A DNA stretch of 17,743 nucleotides from Vicinamibacteria bacterium (lineage in GTDB: Bacteria; Acidobacteriota; Vicinamibacteria; Vicinamibacterales; 2-12-FULL-66-21), in contig JAICSD010000026.1 of NCBI GenBank assembly GCA_025937075.1, positions 1 to 17,743 on the forward strand, given 5' to 3'. Position 1 is the first letter of the stretch. Each line of letters starts with the position of its first letter. Shown here piece after piece: positions 7,020 to 14,519 of this stretch. Position numbers and translations under genes: made by a program. The notes under the pieces were generated by a model. It had not been told where the DNA came from and made no database searches. It worked only from the letters and a program-made list of their open reading frames with translations.

Positions 7020-8738
7020 TTGGACAACCTGGCCATCGCGCGCGTGCTCGCCGAGATCGGCGACCTCCTCGAGATCAAGGGAGAGAACCCGTTCAAGATT
7101 CGCGCGTACCGGAACGCCAGCGAGACGATTGCGCACGAAACGCAGCGCGTCGCGGATCTCTCGCCCGCTGAGCGGCTCGCGCTGCCGGGGATCGGCAAGG
7201 ACATCGCCGGCAAAATCGGTGAGCTCGTCGAATCGGGCGGGATGCAGTACCACCGCGAGCTGCTCGAACAGTTCCCACCCACCGTGCTCGACCTGTTGCG
7301 GCTCCAGGGCGTCGGACCGAAGACCGTTGCACTGCTCTATCGCGAGCTGAACGTACGCACGCTCGCGGATCTCGAGGAGGCTGCCCGCGGCGGCCGCCTG
7401 CGCGCGATGAGGGGCATGGGCGCCAAGAAGGAAGTGCTGATCCTGAAGGCGCTCGAGGAGCAGCGCCGGTTCACGGGCAGGCGGCTGACCGCGGAAGCGC
7501 ACGACGCCGCGGCGGCGCTGGTCGCTCATCTCCGCGCTGTGGCGCCCGACGCTCACGTCTCCATCGTGGGCAGCCTGCGACGCGGGTGCGAGACGTGCGG
7601 TGATCTCGACGTGCTTGCGGCAGGCGGTCCGCCCGATCTCATGCGCGCGTTCACCGAGTACACGTTCGTCGAGCGCGTGCTCGCGCACGGCGACACGAAG
7701 TCGAGCGTCCTGCTCTGGGGAGGATTTCAAGCGGATCTGCGGCTTGTGCCGCGCGAGAGCCTGGGCGCGGCGCTGCAGTACTTCACCGGATCCAAGGCCC
7801 ACAACATCGCGCTGCGCGATCGCGCGATCGGCCTCGGCCTCAAGCTGAACGAATACGGGCTGTTCAGGGTCGAGGGCAACACCCGGATTGCCGGCGACGA
7901 AGAGGACGCCATCTACGAGGCTCTGGGCCTCTCGCCGGTGCCGCCGGAGTTGCGCGAAGGTCGCGGGGAGATCGAAGCAGCCGCGTCGCGATCGCTGCCG
8001 CCACTCGCGCAGCTCCACGATCTGCAGGGCGATCTGCACTGCCATACGAACCGCACCGACGGACGCGCCGACATCGAGACGATGGCGCGCGCGGCGCGGG
8101 GGGCCGGGCTACGCTACCTCGCCGTCACCGATCACACGCAAGCGCTCGCGATGGCGAACGGCCTGGACGAAAAGGAGACGCTCGAGCACGCGCGCGCGAT
8201 TCGCGCGCTGAACGGGCGGATCGAGGGCATCACGCTGCTCGCCGGGATCGAGTGCGACATTCGCCCCGACGGCTCCATGGATCTGGCCGAGGATTGCCTC
8301 GCGCAACTCGACGTGGTGATTGCCTCGGTGCACTCCGCGCACAATCAGGACGCGCCGCAGATGACGGACCGTCTGCTCCGTGCGATCGACTGCCGGTGGG
8401 TCGACATCCTCGGACATCCCACCGGCCGCATCATCCTGAGGCGCGATCCCGTGAGGGCCGACATGACGCGGGTCATCGGCGCGGCGGCGAAGGCGGGCGT
8501 CGCCCTCGAGATCAACAGCCAGGTGGATCGGCTCGATCTCGACGAGCTGCACGCGCGTGAGGCACGGGATGCCGGCGCGAAGATCGTCGTCAGTTCCGAT
8601 GCGCACGGGCCAGCCGCATTCGGCGCGTTGCGGTGGGGCGTGGTCACCGCGCGCCGGGGCTGGCTGCGCGCCGCAGATGTCCTGAACACACAGCCGCTCG
8701 AGGTTCTGCGCGCATCATTGCGTCGAAATCGCCGTTGA
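7020..8738 (+). CDS. polX: DNA polymerase X / PHP-domain phosphoesterase (PolX)
   Basis: Bacterial PolX is a repair polymerase fused to a PHP domain with metal-dependent 3'-5' exonuclease or phosphatase activity. The 572-residue product has the usual length. An N-terminal helix-hairpin-helix 8-kDa-like domain holds Leu-Pro-Gly-Ile-Gly-Lys and Gly-Val-Gly-Pro-Lys. The nucleotidyltransferase motif Gly-Ser-Leu-Arg-Arg-Gly lies near 183 with Asp195-Leu-Asp197, and a third Asp in Phe-Gln-Ala-Asp-Leu-Arg. The C-terminal PHP domain has His340-Cys-His342, Thr-Asp-His-Thr, Ser-Val-His-Ser, Gly-His-Pro-Thr-Gly-Arg and Ser-Ser-Asp-Ala-His. TTG at 7020 is preferred over TTG at 7011: GAGG at 7006-7009 is 10 bases from it, and the product then begins Met-Asp-Asn like family members. 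Confidence 0.93.
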   Translation: MDNLAIARVLAEIGDLLEIKGENPFKIRAYRNASETIAHETQRVADLSPAERLALPGIGKDIAGKIGELVESGGMQYHRELLEQFPPTVLDLLRLQGVGPKTVALLYRELNVRTLADLEEAARGGRLRAMRGMGAKKEVLILKALEEQRRFTGRRLTAEAHDAAAALVAHLRAVAPDAHVSIVGSLRRGCETCGDLDVLAAGGPPDLMRAFTEYTFVERVLAHGDTKSSVLLWGGFQADLRLVPRESLGAALQYFTGSKAHNIALRDRAIGLGLKLNEYGLFRVEGNTRIAGDEEDAIYEALGLSPVPPELREGRGEIEAAASRSLPPLAQLHDLQGDLHCHTNRTDGRADIETMARAARGAGLRYLAVTDHTQALAMANGLDEKETLEHARAIRALNGRIEGITLLAGIECDIRPDGSMDLAEDCLAQLDVVIASVHSAHNQDAPQMTDRLLRAIDCRWVDILGHPTGRIILRRDPVRADMTRVIGAAAKAGVALEINSQVDRLDLDELHAREARDAGAKIVVSSDAHGPAAFGALRWGVVTARRGWLRAADVLNTQPLEVLRASLRRNRR

Positions 8739-8741
8739 CGG

Positions 8742-8841
8742 AACTCCCAACTTCCCAGCTCCCAGCCTCCAGGAACCAATCTCACAACGACAACCGACAA
8801 CCAACCTCCGACAACCAACCACCGACCACCGACCACCGATC
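8742..8841. repeat. Short-period strand-asymmetric repeat tract between convergent genes
   Basis: The plus strand is almost devoid of G and built of short C/A/T words. First come degenerate 7-8-base units of the AACTCCC/AGCTCCC type (about 8742-8770). Next, a 13-base word CCGACAACCAACC occurs twice (8794-8806 and 8808-8820). Then three 7-base units ACCGACC, ACCGACC and ACCGATC follow (8821-8841). The T of the last unit supplies the stop codon of the downstream-facing minus-strand gene. The minus strand is correspondingly rich in GG runs. Confidence 0.8.
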
Positions 8842-9022
8842 ACCTCGCAATCTTCCACTCCTTCCGCATCTCGTTCAGCCCTTCCATGTAGACGGCTGCC
8901 TTGCTCCGTTCGTCCTCGTTCGCGAGCGACTTGAGCAGGTCGATCGCGCGCGCGAAGTCGCGCTGAATCGTCGCACGGGTCGTCTGAAAGTACAGACGGC
9001 GGATCTCTTCGAGCGGCGTCAC
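8840..9022 (-). CDS. Conserved small protein of 60 residues, function unknown
   Basis: I do not recognise a characterised family. The GTG at 9022 overlaps the stop of the preceding gene as GTGA. The 60-residue product is highly charged and predicted helical, starting Val-Thr-Pro-Leu-Glu-Glu-Ile-Arg-Arg-Leu-Tyr-Phe and ending Glu-Trp-Lys-Ile-Ala-Arg. It has no membrane segment or Cys pair. A longer frame opens at 9172, but its extra residues are out-of-phase sequence of the neighbour. The overlap implies translational coupling to the helical-repeat protein and perhaps a shared complex. Its 3' end runs into the short-period repeat tract. Confidence 0.65.
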   Translation of the reverse strand: MTPLEEIRRLYFQTTRATIQRDFARAIDLLKSLANEDERSKAAVYMEGLNEMRKEWKIAR

Positions 9023-9801
9023 CCCTGTTTCGCCTTCGTGAGGTTCTTGCGGGCGGTGGATCGCAAGACCTCCGACACGTTGCGATCGATCGTCAGCATC
9101 TTGAGGTCGCGCTCGTTGAGCCGGTGGATGAGATGCATCGCAATCGCAGGCGGCGTTTTCGGATGCCGGCACAGACCCGCGGCGATCGCGTAGTTCTTCA
9201 CCCAGCCGCGATTCATCCCGATGCTTCGGAGCACGTCCTCCGAGACGTTGCCCATTTTGGTGAACGCCTCGACCTCCGATTCCGTCAACTTCGGGCTGCT
9301 CAGGACCGCAGCGGACACGAGCTTGTTCGTGTCGCGCACGAGTGTGGCGCGCTGCTCCCGCGTCCCCTTCATGGCGAGCTTCATGCGTTGCAGCACGGGC
9401 AGCGACGAGAGCAGTTTCGTTTCCTTCTCCTCGGCAGGCGCGTCGGGTGCGTCGGGGAGGTCGGTTGGCGTGTCGACCAGCGGGTCGTCGCTGTGAGCGG
9501 CGGCTCCAGAGGCCGGTTCGATGCCTCGCCCGCTGAAAAAGCGGCGCATCTCGGACGTGATGTCCGCTCGGGCCAGAAACGTGCGCAGCGCATCGAGCGG
9601 CAGTCCGGCAATCGTCGATTCCGCCGTGCGCGCCACCTCCGCGTCCTCGTCGCCCGTCAGCAGCACCAGAAGCGCGAGCTGCTCGAGCGCTCGGGGCGCG
9701 ATTGCGCCTTGCGCCGCGAGGAGCCGGACGTCGCGCGCCACTTCTCCTCTCCTGAAGAAGTCAACCAGCGGTGACCTGAGTCCCGGATCCATGTTTCCCA
9801 T
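9019..9801 (-). CDS. Helical-repeat protein of unknown function
   Basis: The product (about 260 residues) has an N-terminal all-helical, HEAT-like region of ~90 residues and an acidic Pro/Asp/Ala-rich linker around 105-130. A C-terminal region of degenerate helical repeats follows, with Asp-Thr-Asn-Lys-Leu-Val, Ser-Ser-Pro-Lys-Leu-Thr-Glu-Ser-Glu-Val, Gly-Asn-Val-Ser-Glu-Asp-Val-Leu-Arg, Asn-Arg-Gly-Trp-Val-Lys-Asn-Tyr and His-Pro-Lys-Thr-Pro. Similar proteins of unknown function occur, as I recall, in deltaproteobacterial-type lineages and Acidobacteria. No catalytic motif, signal peptide or membrane segment is visible. The start is uncertain: ATG 9801, ATG 9792 (GGGAA just upstream) or GTG 9819 are possible. 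Two hairpin repeats precede it. Confidence 0.75.
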   Translation of the reverse strand: MGNMDPGLRSPLVDFFRRGEVARDVRLLAAQGAIAPRALEQLALLVLLTGDEDAEVARTAESTIAGLPLDALRTFLARADITSEMRRFFSGRGIEPASGAAAHSDDPLVDTPTDLPDAPDAPAEEKETKLLSSLPVLQRMKLAMKGTREQRATLVRDTNKLVSAAVLSSPKLTESEVEAFTKMGNVSEDVLRSIGMNRGWVKNYAIAAGLCRHPKTPPAIAMHLIHRLNERDLKMLTIDRNVSEVLRSTARKNLTKAKQG

Positions 9802-9826
9802 GATGTTCAGCGGCGCCACGCGTGTT

Positions 9827-9847
9827 GGCGGCCCTGAAAGGGCCGCC
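9827..9847. repeat. GC-rich hairpin repeat (9-bp stem, 3-base loop)
   Basis: GGCGGCCCT (9827-9835), loop GAA, and AGGGCCGCC (9839-9847) form a perfect stem. It lacks a U-tract on either side, so it is more like a REP-type dispersed palindrome than a classic terminator. It sits between thiE and the helical-repeat gene. Confidence 0.75.
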
Positions 9848-9873
9848 CTACGATCGCGATCGCCCTACGATCG
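9844..9873. repeat. 13-bp direct repeat with 17-bp period
   Basis: CGCCCTACGATCG occurs at 9844-9856 and again at 9861-9873, separated by GATC-containing palindromic sequence. It bridges the two flanking hairpins. Confidence 0.75.
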
Positions 9874-9876
9874 TGG

Positions 9877-9897
9877 CGCGGGCCTCTTAGGCCCGCG
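9877..9897. repeat. GC-rich hairpin overlapping the thiE stop codon (9-bp stem, 3-base loop)
   Basis: CGCGGGCCT (9877-9885), loop CTT, and AGGCCCGCG (9889-9897) form a perfect stem. The TAA stop of the ThiE-like gene (9889-9887) lies across its loop, so the last thiE codons are encoded by one arm. It could act as a 3'-end stabiliser or a weak terminator, though no U-run follows. Confidence 0.75.
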
Positions 9898-10552
9898 TAC
9901 CCCCGTGAAACGCCGTCCGCATCGATCGAATCGCCGCCGGCAGCGAACGTTCATCGACGGATGCAAACGCACCGATCGCGGCGATACCGGCCGCGCCCGC
10001 CGCGGCCACCGCACCGGCGCGGGCTTCATCGACGCCGCCAATCGCGAGCACCGGCAGGCTCACGCGGGCGCACACGTCCGCGAGCGCGGCTTCACCCGCC
10101 ACCCCGTGATCGGGCGCCTTGCCGGCCGATTGATAGATCGTGCCGAAGATCAGGTAATCGCATCCGCCCGCGCGCGCCGCGCCCACCGCCTCGCCTGCCG
10201 AGTGGACCGAGCGTCCGACCAGAAATCCGGGAGGCGCGATCTCTCGAACGCGATCGGCGCCAATCGACGCGCCTCGAAGGTGCACGCCCGCGGCGCCCGC
10301 CGCGATCGCGACGTCCACCCGGTCGTTGACCACCACGGGAATGCCGAGCGGCTGCACGCCGGCGATCGCCTCGCGAACCAGGTCGAGCAACGCGTGGTCG
10401 CACAGCGAATGCTCGCGAACCTGCACGATATCGATACCGGCATCCGCGGCCGCACGAATCCGCCGCACGAGCGCAATGGACGACGGCTCCGGCAGACGCG
10501 AGCGGTCGGCTACGAAATACAGGACCGGTCGCGTCGGTGGCCACCGCGTCAC
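9887..10552 (-). CDS. Thiamine-phosphate synthase / TenI family protein
   Basis: The 221-residue product is a ThiE/TenI-type TIM barrel. It has Ile-Val-Gln-Val-Arg-Glu, Val-Val-Val-Asn-Asp-Arg-Val-Asp-Val-Ala, Gly-Val-His-Leu-Arg, Val-Gly-Arg-Ser-Val-His-Ser, Asp-Tyr-Leu-Ile-Phe-Gly-Thr and Val-Leu-Ala-Ile-Gly-Gly-Val. ThiE couples HMP-PP to thiazole phosphate; TenI isomerises the thiazole. The Gly-Gln-x-Asp stretch that follows Gly-Val-His-Leu in typical ThiE is replaced by Arg-Gly-Ala-Ser, and the usual Thr-x-Thr-Lys loop is Gln-Ser-Ala-Gly-Lys. A TenI-like or altered role is therefore possible. The GTG at 10552 overlaps the previous stop as GTGA. No other thiamine gene or TPP riboswitch is seen. 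Confidence 0.8.
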   Translation of the reverse strand: MTRWPPTRPVLYFVADRSRLPEPSSIALVRRIRAAADAGIDIVQVREHSLCDHALLDLVREAIAGVQPLGIPVVVNDRVDVAIAAGAAGVHLRGASIGADRVREIAPPGFLVGRSVHSAGEAVGAARAGGCDYLIFGTIYQSAGKAPDHGVAGEAALADVCARVSLPVLAIGGVDEARAGAVAAAGAAGIAAIGAFASVDERSLPAAIRSMRTAFHGGTRA

Positions 10553-10821
10553 GAGCGTGCCTGGGGAGGCCCCGCGGCTTCGTGCCGCCGCGAGATGACG
10601 GCTGACGCCAGCTCCGCGAGCCCGGCGAGTGCGGTGATGACACCGATGCCGCTCACCGCGCCGCGCACGTACGCGCTGCGCACCAGCGATTCGATCACCG
10701 GATGCACGGCCGCGAAATGGTTGTGCTCCCAGAATGCCGACCAGGGCGCCACGATGAGGATGAAGCCGGCTTCGAGAAAGTACGCGGCGAACAGCAGCCG
10801 GCTGACGGTCCTGATGATCAG
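10549..10821 (-). CDS. Small two-helix membrane protein, start codon non-canonical
   Basis: The frame encodes two hydrophobic segments: Leu-Leu-Phe-Ala-Ala-Tyr-Phe-Leu-Glu-Ala-Gly-Phe-Ile-Leu-Ile-Val, then after Ala-Pro-Trp-Ser-Ala-Phe-Trp a second from Arg-Gly-Ala-Val-Ser-Gly-Ile-Gly to Glu-Leu-Ala. It looks like a known class of uncharacterised small membrane proteins. The first canonical start (GTG 10752) would cut away the first membrane helix. A strong GGGAGG (10827-10822) stands just upstream of CTG 10821 and six bases before ATC 10815, either of which may initiate. It overlaps the TPR gene's end and is coupled to the ThiE-like gene by a GTGA overlap. No function can be assigned. Confidence 0.6.
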   Translation of the reverse strand: MIIRTVSRLLFAAYFLEAGFILIVAPWSAFWEHNHFAAVHPVIESLVRSAYVRGAVSGIGVITALAGLAELASAVISRRHEAAGPPQARS

Positions 10822-12728
10822 CCTCCCGTCTGGACGCGGGCGAGCCGATCCACGCGCGCCGAGACGTCACGATATTCGCCCGCGTCCGACTGGAGCTCCA
10901 TGAAAACGGCGAGCGCGCGCGCCGCCTCTCCCGCCTGCTCCAGTGTCAGGCCGAGATCGTACAGAAGCGCGCGTCCCTCCTCCACGCCCGGCGCCGGCGC
11001 TTCGGCAGCCCGCTCGAGCCATTCGATCGCGTGCGGGATGTCCTGCTGATCGCGATAGAGACGCCCCAGCATGGCGGCGGCTTCGAAGCGGTGCTTTGGC
11101 GAGCGCGCGGCGGTCTCCAGCGAGCCGACCGCCTCGTCCGCCATTCCCATCTCGAGATACGTGCGCGCGAGCTTCAGGTGCTGCGCAGCATCCTCGGCCC
11201 CCGTCTGGCGCGATACTTCGTCGCGGAAATCCTGGAAGACTTCGTCGAGATTCTCACGCTCGGGCGAATCTGGCGGCGTCATCGTTGACCTTCCTTCGAG
11301 ATCGCCCAGCAGCGTCGTGAGATCGATCTCGACGAGCGGGGCACTGGTCTGCAGCGCCCGCGGCGCGATTGGAACCGCGGGCTCGGGCTCGGGTACATCT
11401 TCATGGATATCGGCTGGAGCGGCGTCAGGTTCAGCCTCGTCCGTGGCACGTTCCGCGTCGCGGGTCGCTGCCTGGAGCACCGCCGGATCGACGAAATGGT
11501 CCGTCGCCATGAACGGCGCGTGGCCGCTCAGACGTTCCGCGATGTGCGTGTCGGGATCGGACACCCTCAACATCACGAGCGCGCGCCGGAGCCGCTCGAT
11601 GTGTCCTCCCTCCCACGGCTCGCGCGCGACGAGGTCCTCCGCGATCACGCGCGCTTCCGCGGCCTGGCCGCCTTCCAGGTACGCATCGGCGAGCTCGGTC
11701 TGCGTCTGGTACATCGTGGCTTCGAGCCCGCCGTCCACGCACACTTCGACGAGCTTCAACAACGCCGGAATCTGCCGCGGCACGCGTGCGAGAAATCCCT
11801 GCAGGAGGGCGGCCGCGCCCTCGTAGTTCGACGCCGCGAGCAGCGCATCGGTGGATACTTCGACGCACGCAAATGCCGCGTCCGGGGATGTTGACGCGAG
11901 CGACCACGCCGTTTCCGTCACGTTGACGACGTGCGCGGGGTCCGATGCAACGAGCTGCTGCAGCAGCGCGCGACCTCGGTCGATCGCGCCGCCCTGCAGC
12001 TCGATACCCGCGAGCGCGAGCTGAAGTGCCGGATCCGACGCCGCGGTCTCGGCGTCCAGGTACTGACGCGCCGCGTCGAAATCCTTCGCGGCCACCGCGT
12101 CGCGCGCCAGCTCGGCGCGCCCTTCTCGATCGTCCGGGTTGAGCCGCACCGCATTGCGCAGCGCGTCCAACGCGTCCGCGCGCCGTCGCCTCTCGACGAG
12201 ATCCGCGTGCAGCTCCCGATACCGAATCGCCGCGCCGATCACTTCCCCGCTCTCTTCGAGCACGCGCGCGGCGGCCAAACGGCCATCGATGTCGGCGGGA
12301 TCGAGGCTGCCGAGCCTGACGACCATCTCGTCCGCGCCCGGCCGATCGCCGCGGGCCCGACGCCGATCCGCGACGCTCGAGAAGTACGACTTCGCGTCCG
12401 CGAGCAGCCCCTGCTTCGCGGACACCTCGCCCAACTGCAGCTGGCACTGCTCGTCGTCGGGTTTGATCTTGAGAATCTTCTTGTAGAGGGCGGCCGCGCG
12501 TGGATAGAAGCCTTCGTGGAACAGGTGATCGGCAATCTTCGTGTACTGCGCGGCCGCCTTGTCGGTCTGCCCCGCGCGCGCGTACAGATCGCCGAGCGTG
12601 TTCGCGGTGTTCCAGTCGCGCGGCTGGTCCTCCATCACGCGCGCGTACTCCGCGATGGCGGCATCGAGCCGCCCCTGACGGAGCAGTTTCTCCGCCTTCT
12701 TCAGCGTATCTTCGCGGTCGAAAGCCAA
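10818..12728 (-). CDS. Tetratricopeptide repeat protein
   Basis: The 636-residue product is built of TPR-like helix pairs. The first is Ala-Glu-Lys-Leu-Leu-Arg-Gln-Gly-Arg-Leu-Asp-Ala-Ala-Ile-Ala-Glu-Tyr, then Gly-Asp-Leu-Tyr-Ala-Arg-Ala-Gly-Gln and more up to ~400. An acidic, Pro/Ala-rich, probably disordered linker (about 420-500) leads to a second TPR block (about 520-630) containing Tyr-Leu-Glu-Met-Gly-Met-Ala-Asp-Glu-Ala. It has no signal peptide or membrane segment, so it is probably a cytoplasmic scaffold; its partner is unknown. The TTG at 12728 is chosen because the product then starts directly with the first repeat, but no clear ribosome-binding site precedes it. It starts 39 bp after rnhB. 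Confidence 0.85.
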   Translation of the reverse strand: MAFDREDTLKKAEKLLRQGRLDAAIAEYARVMEDQPRDWNTANTLGDLYARAGQTDKAAAQYTKIADHLFHEGFYPRAAALYKKILKIKPDDEQCQLQLGEVSAKQGLLADAKSYFSSVADRRRARGDRPGADEMVVRLGSLDPADIDGRLAAARVLEESGEVIGAAIRYRELHADLVERRRRADALDALRNAVRLNPDDREGRAELARDAVAAKDFDAARQYLDAETAASDPALQLALAGIELQGGAIDRGRALLQQLVASDPAHVVNVTETAWSLASTSPDAAFACVEVSTDALLAASNYEGAAALLQGFLARVPRQIPALLKLVEVCVDGGLEATMYQTQTELADAYLEGGQAAEARVIAEDLVAREPWEGGHIERLRRALVMLRVSDPDTHIAERLSGHAPFMATDHFVDPAVLQAATRDAERATDEAEPDAAPADIHEDVPEPEPAVPIAPRALQTSAPLVEIDLTTLLGDLEGRSTMTPPDSPERENLDEVFQDFRDEVSRQTGAEDAAQHLKLARTYLEMGMADEAVGSLETAARSPKHRFEAAAMLGRLYRDQQDIPHAIEWLERAAEAPAPGVEEGRALLYDLGLTLEQAGEAARALAVFMELQSDAGEYRDVSARVDRLARVQTGG

Positions 12729-12767
12729 GAGGAGTGGTGCCCGGCCGGGGAGCGGGATGAGCCGGGC

Positions 12768-13394
12768 TTACGCTTCGATTTTATCAAACAACGAGGGGGG
12801 CCGGAACGAACGGCGGTGCACGTCTGAGTACCCGTAGCGGGCGACGGCGTCCAGGTGATCACGAGTGGCGTAGCCCTTGTGGCGATCGAATCCGTAGCGC
12901 GGGTCGCGCCCGTGCAGTTCGAGCATCATGCGGTCTCGCGTCACCTTGGCGAGTATCGACGCGGCGGCAATTGCGGTGCACCGCGCGTCGCCGTGAACGA
13001 CGCCGCGCTGCGCCATCGGGATGTCCGGAATACGGAACGCGTCGACGAGCACCATGTCGGGAAGCGGCGCGAGAGATAAGACGGCGCGCTGCATCGCACG
13101 CAGCGACGCCTGGTGGATGTTGATGCGGTCGATTTCCTCGGGATCGGCGCTCATCACGGACCAGGCAACCGCGCGCCGCGTGATCTGCGCGTAGAGCCGT
13201 TCGCGTTCGAGGGCCGTCACGGTCTTGGAGTCGCAGATGCGCGGGATGTATCGCTCCGAGTCCAGGATCACGGCCCCGGCGACCACGGGCCCTGCGAGAC
13301 AACCGCGGCCGACCTCATCGACGCCCGCGACGTAGACGAACCCGAGGCGCCGCAGCGCATTCTCGAGGGTCCGAAACGCCCGGACTTTGACCAT
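12768..13394 (-). CDS. rnhB: Ribonuclease HII
   Basis: RNase HII nicks DNA at misincorporated ribonucleotides and degrades RNA in RNA-DNA hybrids. The 208-residue product has Gly-Val-Asp26-Glu27-Val-Gly-Arg-Gly with Leu-Ala-Gly-Pro-Val after it, Asp-Ser-Lys (residues 55-57), Val-Leu-Val-Asp-Ala and Ala-Ala-Ala-Ser-Ile-Leu-Ala-Lys-Val-Thr-Arg-Asp, covering the acidic active site. The commonly Lys-Gly-Asp stretch is His-Gly-Asp here. It begins 16 bp after rplS, the common rplS-rnhB order in many bacteria. Confidence 0.95.
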   Translation of the reverse strand: MVKVRAFRTLENALRRLGFVYVAGVDEVGRGCLAGPVVAGAVILDSERYIPRICDSKTVTALERERLYAQITRRAVAWSVMSADPEEIDRINIHQASLRAMQRAVLSLAPLPDMVLVDAFRIPDIPMAQRGVVHGDARCTAIAAASILAKVTRDRMMLELHGRDPRYGFDRHKGYATRDHLDAVARYGYSDVHRRSFRPPSLFDKIEA

Positions 13395-13410
13395 GATCCC
13401 GACGGCCGAG

Positions 13411-13764
13411 CTATGCGCCCTGCTTCCTCGAGCTTTCCTTCATCCTCGCGGCCTTGCCCTTCAGATCGCGCAGGAAGTACAGCTTCGCGCGCCGGACCTT
13501 GGCCGTGCGGAGGACGTCAATCTTGTCGATGACGGGCGAGTGCAGCGGGAAGATGCGTTCCACGCCCTGCCCGAACGACACCTTGCGGACCGTGAACGTG
13601 GCGCGCGCGCCGCCGCGGTGCATCCCAATCACTATCCCCTCGAACACCTGGATGCGCTCCTTGTCCCCTTCGCGCACCTTCACGTGAACGCGGACGGTAT
13701 CGCCCGGCTTGATCGCCGGGCGCTGGGCCAGCTGCTTGCGCTCGACGGTCTCTACGGCAGTCAT
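13411..13764 (-). CDS. rplS: 50S ribosomal protein L19
   Basis: L19 lies at the 30S-50S interface. The 117-residue product has the conserved [26 protein letters not shown] and [11 protein letters not shown], and the basic [11 protein letters not shown]. Its ATG overlaps the trmD stop as ATGA, implying translational coupling. Confidence 0.97.
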   Translation of the reverse strand: MTAVETVERKQLAQRPAIKPGDTVRVHVKVREGDKERIQVFEGIVIGMHRGGARATFTVRKVSFGQGVERIFPLHSPVIDKIDVLRTAKVRRAKLYFLRDLKGKAARMKESSRKQGA

Positions 13765-14519
13765 GACAACGCTCCTTTTTCCTTCTCCGATACCAGCTCT
13801 TTCACCAGCGCCGCATCCTCGGGAGCGAGCGGCGCGCGTCTATCCTTCAGCAGATCCGGCCGCCGCGACAGCGTGCGTGCGATCGCCTCGCGCCGACGCC
13901 ACCGTTCGATCTCCCGATGGTGACCCGACAGCAGCACCGGCGGCACGCTGTAGCCGCGGAACTCCGCAGGTCTCGTGAACTGCGGAAAGTCCAGCAGCCC
14001 GCGTGCGAAGCTGTCGCCGCTCACCGACGCGTCATCGCCAACCACGCCCGGCAGCATCCGAGCGACCGCGTCGAGGATCACCAGCGCCGGCAACTCGCCG
14101 CCCGACAGGACGTAGTCCCCTATCGAGATCTCCTCGGTCGCCAGGTGCGCGCGGACGCGCTCGTCGACGCCTTCGTAACGGCCGCAGAGGAGCACGACGT
14201 GCTCGAGGCCACTCAGCCTTCGCACCCCCTCGTGCGTCAGGCGCTCGCCGTCGGGCGACGTCAGGACGATCGCCGATGGCTCGCCGCGCTCCTCGCGAAT
14301 CCGATCGACGGCGGCAAACATCGGCTCCGGCTTGAGCACCATGCCGGGGCCTCCGCCAAACGGCACGTCGTCCACCGTGCGGTGCCGATCGGTCGTGAAA
14401 TCGCGCAGATCCCGGACGCGCAGGTCCACGATGCCCCGCGCGATCGCCCGCGCCACGACGCCCTCAGCCAGCGGCGCGCCGAACATCGCCGGAAAAATCG
14501 TGACGACGTCAATCCGCAT
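13761..14519 (-). CDS. trmD: tRNA (guanine-N1)-methyltransferase TrmD
   Basis: TrmD methylates G37 of tRNAs using SAM, preventing +1 frameshifting. The 252-residue product has Val-Val-Thr-Ile-Phe-Pro (5-10), Phe-Gly-Gly-Gly-Pro-Gly-Met-Val (54-61), the trefoil-knot SAM-binding segments [10 protein letters not shown] (112-121) and [10 protein letters not shown] (133-142), and the C-terminal Phe-Thr-Arg-Pro and Ser-Gly-His-His. The start overlaps the end of rimM by 11 bp and the stop overlaps rplS. Confidence 0.97.
   Translation of the reverse strand: MRIDVVTIFPAMFGAPLAEGVVARAIARGIVDLRVRDLRDFTTDRHRTVDDVPFGGGPGMVLKPEPMFAAVDRIREERGEPSAIVLTSPDGERLTHEGVRRLSGLEHVVLLCGRYEGVDERVRAHLATEEISIGDYVLSGGELPALVILDAVARMLPGVVGDDASVSGDSFARGLLDFPQFTRPAEFRGYSVPPVLLSGHHREIERWRRREAIARTLSRRPDLLKDRRAPLAPEDAALVKELVSEKEKGALS

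Noticed and set aside
6753..8045. Upstream extension of the nagZ frame to 8045
   Set aside because: The extra ~430 residues overlap polX on the other strand and show no domain; NagZ homology starts at the ATG at 6752.
9827..9897. Rho-independent terminator for the thiE transcript
   Set aside because: The hairpins are strong but no T-run follows on either strand, so a repeat element explains them better.
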